64,000 nucleotides of DNA from Cytobacillus oceanisediminis 2691 (lineage in GTDB: Bacteria; Bacillota; Bacilli; Bacillales; Cytobacillaceae), in assembly GCF_000294775.2 (NCBI RefSeq), contig NZ_CP015506.1:2393501-2457500 (forward strand), read 5' to 3'. Under the pieces are notes generated by a model. The model had not been told where the DNA came from. It made no database searches and saw only the letters and a program-made list of their open reading frames with translations. The position numbers and the translations under genes are program-made. Shown piece by piece: positions 58,286-64,000 of this stretch. Position 1 is the stretch's first letter. Every line of letters begins with the position of its first letter.

Positions 58286-59719
58286 ATGGGCTTTTTGGAA
58301 TCAATCGTAGGCTTTCTGAATGATCTATTATGGACTTACATTTTGATTGCCGCATTAATCATTTTAGGTTTATATTTCAGCTTCAAAAGCCGGTTTGTCC
58401 AATTAAGATATTTAGGTGAAATGTTCAGAATATTGGGCGATAAAGCGATGGTATCTGCAGAAGGCAAGAGAGGGATATCATCATTTCAGGCTTTTACTAT
58501 TAGTGCAGCATCCCGTGTAGGTACTGGTAACATAGCAGGTGTAGCAACTGCCATAGCGGCCGGCGGACCTGGTGCAGTTTTCTGGATGTGGCTCATTGCA
58601 CTCATTGGCGGGGCTTCCAGCTTCATTGAAAGTACTCTGGCTCAGATTTATAAAGTGAAAGATAAGGATGGTTTCCGCGGAGGCCCGGCCTACTATATGG
58701 AAAAAGGGCTAAATAAACGCTGGATGGGAATAATTTTTGCAATCATTATTACATTCTGTTTTGGGTTGGTTTTTAACTCTGTTCAATCAAACACCATCTC
58801 ATTAGCCTTTAGTGAAGCATTTGGTGCCAGCCGTCTATCTATTGGACTTGTACTGGCGGCATTAACAGCGATCATCATTTTCGGCGGTGTTAAACGAATT
58901 GCATATGTATCTCAAGTCGTTGTGCCGATTATGGCGGTTATATACTTGGCGGTTGCCATTGTAATTGTCATAATGAACATTACAGAAATCCCTAATCTGA
59001 TTGGCAGCATAATTAAAGGAGCTTTCGGGCTCGATCAGGCTGCTGGCGGAGCAATGGGTGCCGCAGTGATGATGGGGATTAAGAGGGGTCTCTTTTCAAA
59101 CGAGGCAGGAATGGGAAGCGTGCCAAATGCGGCTGCTACAGCTTCAGTATCCCATCCTGTAAAACAAGGATTGATTCAAACCCTTGGGGTATTTGTAGAT
59201 ACGATATTAATCTGTTCTGCTACAGCCTTTATTATTCTGCTATCAGGTGAATATGCTAATTCTGACCTTACAGGCATTGAATTGACACAGGCAGCCCTTA
59301 GCACACATGTTGGATCATGGGCACCAATATTTATAGCTGTTGCTATTTTCTTATTTGCGTTCACATCTGTAATCGGAAATTATTATTATGGTGAAACGAA
59401 TATTGAATTTATTAAAGAAAGTAGCTCTGCGTTATTTATTTATCGCATTGCCGTACTGGGAATGGTTATTTTCGGATCTGTAGTAGATTTAGCAATTGTT
59501 TGGAGCCTTGCAGATTTATTCATGGGTATAATGGCCATCATTAACTTTATTGCAATTGTATTGCTCGCTAAAATTGCCTTTGCAGCCCTGAAGGACTATA
59601 AGGCACAGAGAAAAGAAGGAAAAGATCCTGTGTTCTATGCTGACTCTATTCCGGGTCTAAAAGGGATTGAATCATGGGAAACCAAGGAAAATGCATTAAA
59701 GAAGAAGGCAGCTAAATAA
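58286..59719 (+). CDS. alsT: Sodium:alanine/glycine symporter, AGCS family
   Basis: Sodium-coupled uptake of small neutral amino acids (glutamine, alanine or glycine in known members). 477 residues from ATG 58286 (MGFLESIVGFLNDLL) behind TTAGGGGGAA; a frame start at 58238 has no site. About ten membrane segments; the family signature TISAASRVGTGNIAGVATAI is followed by AAGGPGAVFWMWLIALIGGA, and FRGGPAYYMEKGL and FSNEAGMGSVPNAAATA are conserved loops. Downstream of parC as in B. subtilis. Confidence 0.94.
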   Translation: MGFLESIVGFLNDLLWTYILIAALIILGLYFSFKSRFVQLRYLGEMFRILGDKAMVSAEGKRGISSFQAFTISAASRVGTGNIAGVATAIAAGGPGAVFWMWLIALIGGASSFIESTLAQIYKVKDKDGFRGGPAYYMEKGLNKRWMGIIFAIIITFCFGLVFNSVQSNTISLAFSEAFGASRLSIGLVLAALTAIIIFGGVKRIAYVSQVVVPIMAVIYLAVAIVIVIMNITEIPNLIGSIIKGAFGLDQAAGGAMGAAVMMGIKRGLFSNEAGMGSVPNAAATASVSHPVKQGLIQTLGVFVDTILICSATAFIILLSGEYANSDLTGIELTQAALSTHVGSWAPIFIAVAIFLFAFTSVIGNYYYGETNIEFIKESSSALFIYRIAVLGMVIFGSVVDLAIVWSLADLFMGIMAIINFIAIVLLAKIAFAALKDYKAQRKEGKDPVFYADSIPGLKGIESWETKENALKKKAAK

Positions 59720-59730
59720 TTTATTTCTGC

Positions 59731-59764
59731 AAAACCTCTTATCCTTAGGATAGGAGGTTTTTTG
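59731..59764. terminator. Terminator after alsT
   Basis: AAAACCTCTTATCC pairs with GGATAGGAGGTTTT around TTA, with T-run. Confidence 0.88.
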
Positions 59765-59825
59765 TGATTTTACATGTTATTTCCATAAATGGGCAAGATA
59801 ATAAAAAATTAGGGAGGATTAGTAA

Positions 59826-60587
59826 ATGAAAAAAGAATTGCTTTTTGCGTTTGCGGCTTTCTTTTTTATGTCTCTATCCGCCATAACAGGTGTATATGCT
59901 GGTGAGGAAGAACAAAGAGCTGTAACGGTGTCAAAAGATAAAGTGGATGTAACAGGTGATAATAAGGCGGATACCGTCTATATTAAGGGTGTTTATTATG
60001 AGGAAGGCGCGTCCTTTTTAAAGGAAATATCACTCGAAATAAAGGCTTCAGACGGTAAAATATATAAAGCAGAGCTTGCAGGAGGCTATGAACCTCAAAT
60101 ACAGTTTGAGGATTTAAATCATGATTCCATTAAAGATATGTTTATAAGTATTCCAACAGGGGGAAGCGGCGGTCTGTCGAATTTTTATTTATATACGTTA
60201 AAGGACTTCATGTTAACAGAACTGGCAGTTCCAGACCCTTTAGTGATCAATAGCCAATTCGAAAATGGCTACAAAGCCAATATTAGCATTCAAGAAACCA
60301 AACAATCATATACGTTTGATTTAAGGGACCGGAGCGAGGAATATGAACGGCTTGGTCTGTATTTAAACGGAAAACTAAGTGAACCCACTGAACTAATGGT
60401 AAATCCTTATAGCACGCTGAAGATCATCCCTGTTGAAGGACAAAACGGATTATTGGGAGTTCAGAGAATTAGCGGTGCTTATAATGCAGATACAATCGCA
60501 TTTGTAGAATCTTTCTGGCTGTATGAAGAAGGGAAATGGATGTTAAAAGACACCAAAGTGATGAAAATGAATTCCCGCAAGCGTTAA
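59826..60587 (+). CDS. Secreted protein of unknown function
   Basis: 253 residues with a classical signal peptide (KKELLFAFAAFFFMSLSAIT, likely cleavage after VYA). The mature part is beta-rich with a VCBS/FG-GAP-like calcium-type stretch (VDVTGDNKADTVYIKG, FEDLNHDSIKDMFISIPTGG). The pattern is seen in many secreted Bacillus proteins; no enzyme motif is recognised. GGGAGG precedes the ATG. In B. subtilis another secreted or lipoprotein gene (ynfC) lies in this neighbourhood, but similarity is not evident. Confidence 0.75.
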   Translation: MKKELLFAFAAFFFMSLSAITGVYAGEEEQRAVTVSKDKVDVTGDNKADTVYIKGVYYEEGASFLKEISLEIKASDGKIYKAELAGGYEPQIQFEDLNHDSIKDMFISIPTGGSGGLSNFYLYTLKDFMLTELAVPDPLVINSQFENGYKANISIQETKQSYTFDLRDRSEEYERLGLYLNGKLSEPTELMVNPYSTLKIIPVEGQNGLLGVQRISGAYNADTIAFVESFWLYEEGKWMLKDTKVMKMNSRKR

Positions 60588-60665
60588 CGATATGGGCATT
60601 TGTCACGTTTCTTTCAGCACCCCATATACTGGGCATATGGAAATTTGTATATGGGGGCGCTTATT

Positions 60666-61139
60666 ATGAGTAATTTTAATCCATCTAAGCTGTCGGTTAA
60701 ATATTTGCCTCCTGCGACGGAATTCAGGCCCGTAGACAGCAGGAAATATACACTTACACACTCAGATGCAACAGGAGAATTATTTTTGGCGATAGGTGAA
60801 TGCTATGATTTTAATGCAGTCAATCGTAAGTTCCGCGATGAAGCATTTGCTGAATGGATTCCCCAAATGGGGCAGTATGTTCTGAGCGGAAGGGTGTATA
60901 TCAGCGGCGGAGAATTCGATCAGCAATACGCAAAAATAAGGTTTCTTATCTTCCAAAAAGAATTGGATCTGGCGCTGACAGCGATGGTTTATGGAGATAG
61001 ATGCTTTTTTACCAATTATCCCTGGCTGCTTGATTCGCCAATCTTTATATATTTTGAATCCGTTTACCCGGAGTTCAGCAAGCTGCTTTATTACGGAACT
61101 CCCAGAAAATATTTAAGTGCTGCATTGCAGCCAGTATGA
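60666..61139 (+). CDS. Staygreen-domain protein
   Basis: 157 residues from ATG 60666 (MSNFNPSKLSVKYLPPATEF), with GGGGGC upstream; the longer frame from 60600 has no site. The RKYTLTHSDATGELFLAIG segment, CYDFNAVNRKFRDEAFAEW and YVLSGRVYISGGEFDQQYAK are characteristic of bacterial Staygreen-family proteins. Their plant relatives remove magnesium from chlorophyll a. Bacilli make no chlorophyll, so the natural substrate is unknown, perhaps another metal tetrapyrrole. Stand-alone gene. Confidence 0.85.
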   Translation: MSNFNPSKLSVKYLPPATEFRPVDSRKYTLTHSDATGELFLAIGECYDFNAVNRKFRDEAFAEWIPQMGQYVLSGRVYISGGEFDQQYAKIRFLIFQKELDLALTAMVYGDRCFFTNYPWLLDSPIFIYFESVYPEFSKLLYYGTPRKYLSAALQPV

Positions 61140-61250
61140 AAAAAATGCGCGTGATGGAACGTGTGTTCCGTTTTGTGAAAAATGGCTCTAAACGCAGCAA
61201 CAAATGTAAAAGAAGCTGTATTTTATCATAAAAGCAAAGGAGCGATTAGA

Positions 61251-61388
61251 ATGAAGAAAGAACAGGAGAAAACATTTGGATTGAGTTATGAATCGGATGG
61301 AGAGATGGGGGAAAAAAACAAAAGCAATATTAAGGATAATAAAGAACAAGATGATATGTTTTTTAATATTACACAGGATAGTGAATAA
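61251..61388 (+). CDS. Small acidic protein of unknown function
   Basis: 45 residues: MKKEQEKTFGLSYESDGEMG, then KNKSNIKDNKEQDDMFFNIT. The start at ATG 61251 is set by AAAGGAGCG seven bases upstream; a longer frame starts at 61182 without a site. Highly charged and probably disordered. No family is recognised. Confidence 0.5.
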   Translation: MKKEQEKTFGLSYESDGEMGEKNKSNIKDNKEQDDMFFNITQDSE

Positions 61389-62128
<740 letters not shown>

Positions 62129-63697
62129 TTGTTGATTCGTTTGCTTCCTTGTATAATAGCTATTTCTATTCTCCTATTCGGCTGCGCCAGCAGTGGTCAA
62201 AATTCAAATGAACAGGATAAGAAAGCAGCTGCTATTCAAACAGAAAGTCAGTCTTCACCTAAAGTTATACTTCTTGTTATCGATTCGTTGATGGATGAGC
62301 CTTTAAAAAAAGCAATACAAGAGAAAAAAGCTCCTGCTCTGGCCTTCTTTTTAAAACACGGACAATATAGTAAAAATGTAGTAAGTTCCTATCCAACCAT
62401 GTCGGTTACAATCGACAGTTCTTTAATAACTGGTGCTTACCCGGATGAGACTAAGATTCCTGGACTCGTTTGGTTTAATAATGATAAGAAGCAAATCATC
62501 ACTTATGGAAATGGGCTTTTTGAAATAATGAAAATTGGGGTTTCCCAATTTGCTGAAAGTATCATGCATCAATATAATAATGTTGACCTCAGTCCAAATG
62601 TAAGCACCATCCATGAGGATCTGGACAGAATTAAAAAGGAATCAGCATCCATTAACGCATTTATTTATCGGGGAAATTATCATCATACCCTTAAAGTACC
62701 CAAGTTGATAACAAAAGTGAGTAATTTACCTGGGGAATACGAAACTGTTGGGCCGAAAATGCTGTCTTTAGGTACATTTATTCAACAGGACAAAAAGAAT
62801 AATCACATTGTGAATCGTTTAGGACTTAATGATGCCTTCGCGGTTCAAGAATTAAAATACCTTTTGGAAAAAAATATTATCCCTGAATTTACAATCCTGT
62901 ATATTTCAGGAAATGACTTTACTGTACATAGGAAAGGGCCAAAAACAATAAAAGGAATTGAAAAACTTGATAAGTATCTTCAGGAGGTCTTGAATAGTTT
63001 TCCGAAATGGGAGGATGCCCTTAAAAATTATAATTGGGTTATTGTTGGAGACAGTAAACAATCACCTGTCATTGAATCGAAAAAAGAAGCTTTAATCGAT
63101 TTAAAAGAAATCCTTTCTGAATATAGGATTTTAAAGCTCGGCAAGCCTGCTGGAAAAGAAGATGAAATTGTCATTACAGCAAATGAACGAATGGCTTATG
63201 TCTATGAAATTAATGGAAGTATTTCAGTAAAAAACATTGCCGAAAGGTTAAAAAAAGATCAGAGGATTGCCTGGATTGCATGGAAGGAAAAAGAATTAAT
63301 ACATGTGATATCTGGGGATCATGAGGGTTCCTTTGATTTTAATTCAGGTGGAACCTATCGTGATGTTTATAATCAAGCATGGTCTATAAAAGGAAATACC
63401 TCCATTCTCGATTTAACCTTAAAGAACAAGAATATTCATTATGGGGATTATCCTGATGGATTAGCAAGGCTATATGGAGCTATGTATTCTCAGGAAGGTG
63501 AATTTCTTGTCGTTGACGCAAAACCCGGGTATGAATTCATTGGTGAAAGTTCACCTGAACATTCCGGTGGCGGTGCCCATGGCTCCATGCATAAAGATGA
63601 TTCACTAATCCCCATCATTGTTACAGGAACCAATAAAAGTATCGAGCACCTGCGGATTGTAGATTTGAAACAATGGATTATGGATTTTTGGAATTGA
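62129..63697 (+). CDS. Alkaline-phosphatase-superfamily lipoprotein
   Basis: 522 residues from TTG 62129 (GCAGGTGA upstream). A lipoprotein signal peptide ends in the lipobox LLFGC (cysteine near residue 19), so the enzyme is tethered outside the membrane. The catalytic domain of the nucleotide pyrophosphatase/phosphodiesterase type shows VILLVIDSLMDEPL (metal-binding D), SSYPTMSVTIDSSLITGAYP (the T nucleophile), NDFTVHRKGP and VIVGDSKQSP, and ends with HSGGGAHGSMHKDDSLIPII (metal His). It hydrolyses a phosphate mono- or diester; the substrate is unknown. Confidence 0.86.
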   Translation: MLIRLLPCIIAISILLFGCASSGQNSNEQDKKAAAIQTESQSSPKVILLVIDSLMDEPLKKAIQEKKAPALAFFLKHGQYSKNVVSSYPTMSVTIDSSLITGAYPDETKIPGLVWFNNDKKQIITYGNGLFEIMKIGVSQFAESIMHQYNNVDLSPNVSTIHEDLDRIKKESASINAFIYRGNYHHTLKVPKLITKVSNLPGEYETVGPKMLSLGTFIQQDKKNNHIVNRLGLNDAFAVQELKYLLEKNIIPEFTILYISGNDFTVHRKGPKTIKGIEKLDKYLQEVLNSFPKWEDALKNYNWVIVGDSKQSPVIESKKEALIDLKEILSEYRILKLGKPAGKEDEIVITANERMAYVYEINGSISVKNIAERLKKDQRIAWIAWKEKELIHVISGDHEGSFDFNSGGTYRDVYNQAWSIKGNTSILDLTLKNKNIHYGDYPDGLARLYGAMYSQEGEFLVVDAKPGYEFIGESSPEHSGGGAHGSMHKDDSLIPIIVTGTNKSIEHLRIVDLKQWIMDFWN

Positions 63698-63750
63698 AAA
63701 AACATAAACCTGCTCTCAGCAAATACCTGAGCGAAGGTTTATGTTTAGTT
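63696..63750. terminator. Bidirectional terminator after the lipoprotein gene
   Basis: AAACATAAACCT (63700-63711) pairs with AGGTTTATGTTT (63735-63746); an inner GCTC...GAGC extends the stem. It serves both convergent genes. Confidence 0.88.
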
Positions 63751-63790
63751 TAAATCACCAGTTATTTTGAATCAGTTCAGTATGCTAAAT

Positions 63791-64000
63791 TTAAAATGAT
63801 TCATTAACCTCCCAGGATTCCACCAGTTTATATGCTGTTTGCGGATTATAGCCTTTTCCCAGCAAGTACGCAATGGCTGCAACCTCAGTCATTGCATGGG
63901 AAACTGAAGTGAATTTTGCTTCTGTTAAGCCATAATTCACAAATGGCTTTACCATCATTAAGGTTTCGTTTTTTAAATCTCTGTATGGAATATAGTAACC
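63791..64000 (-). CDS. C-terminal part of a protein cut by the window edge
   Basis: The reverse strand from 64000 reads an open frame of 69 residues to TAA at 63791: GYYIPYRDLKNETLMMVKPF, then YGLTEAKFTSVSHAMTEVAA and AYLLGKGYNPQTAYKLVESW. Mostly helical; not recognised. Because the N-terminus is missing, start, length and function cannot be judged. It converges with the lipoprotein gene and shares its terminator region. Confidence 0.7.
   Translation of the reverse strand, partial: GYYIPYRDLKNETLMMVKPFVNYGLTEAKFTSVSHAMTEVAAIAYLLGKGYNPQTAYKLVESWEVNESF

Overview
The window looks like a chromosomal segment of a spore-forming Bacillaceae species (Cytobacillus/Mesobacillus/Bacillus-like). Evidence is the set of small acid-soluble spore proteins (SspP, SspO, SspN, Tlp), a CotM-like coat protein, Bacillus-type ribosome binding sites with frequent TTG/GTG starts, and a gene order matching the B. 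subtilis cotM-sspP-sspO-citB-yneN-sspN-tlp-yneP-yneQ-yneR-plsY-yneT-parE-parC-alsT backbone as I remember it. That backbone is interrupted by inserted blocks, the largest of about 30 kb between plsY and yneT.

Layout. 1-6.7 kb: 5' end of katA behind a perfect Per box, an intact IS1182-like element sitting in the arcA terminator, arginine deiminase, a kbl-tdh threonine-to-glycine pair and an arylamine N-acetyltransferase. 6.8-9.2 kb: a SelW-like selenoprotein read through an in-frame UGA followed by a SECIS-like hairpin, and selA close by, so the organism probably makes selenocysteine. 9.2-23.4 kb: core backbone (spore proteins, aconitase, thioredoxin-like YneN, a double AAA+ ATPase, YneP/Q/R, CPBP protease, CapA-like protein, an orphan histidine kinase, PlsY). 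23.6-27.8 kb: DUF3243 protein, a phospholipase D-like protein, a GH18 gene broken by an in-frame TAG, and Bacillus intergenic repeats.

27.8-51.8 kb is the most interesting region, a purine-catabolism island. The minus-strand operon encodes the xanthine dehydrogenase subunits, their maturation factors, a hypoxanthine/guanine-type permease and adenine deaminase. It sits behind a purine riboswitch of the guanine type. On the plus strand follow a xanthine/uracil-type permease and a bacterial microcompartment (BMC) locus. The locus has three BMC-H shell proteins, one BMC-P vertex protein, an adapter-like protein with an N-terminal encapsulation-type helix, a cyclic amidohydrolase, an isochorismatase-like hydrolase, UbiX and UbiD, a diverged adenine-deaminase paralogue, a cyclase-family hydrolase, a DUF1989 protein, an M20 hydrolase and an HutF/guanine-deaminase-like amidohydrolase. 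There is no aldehyde dehydrogenase or phosphotransacylase, so it is not a classical aldehyde metabolosome. The enzyme order follows the steps of the clostridial xanthine fermentation pathway: xanthine, 4-ureido-5-imidazolecarboxylate, 4-amino-5-imidazolecarboxylate, 4-aminoimidazole, 4-imidazolone, formiminoglycine, glycine plus formate. I propose that the compartment houses part of this pathway. This is inference from families and order, not proof.

51.8-64 kb returns to the backbone: GNAT protein, a yneT copy broken by an in-frame TAA, topoisomerase IV genes parE-parC, alsT, a secreted protein, a Staygreen-domain protein, a phosphodiesterase-like lipoprotein and a partial gene at the edge. 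No rRNA, tRNA, CRISPR array or prophage was seen.
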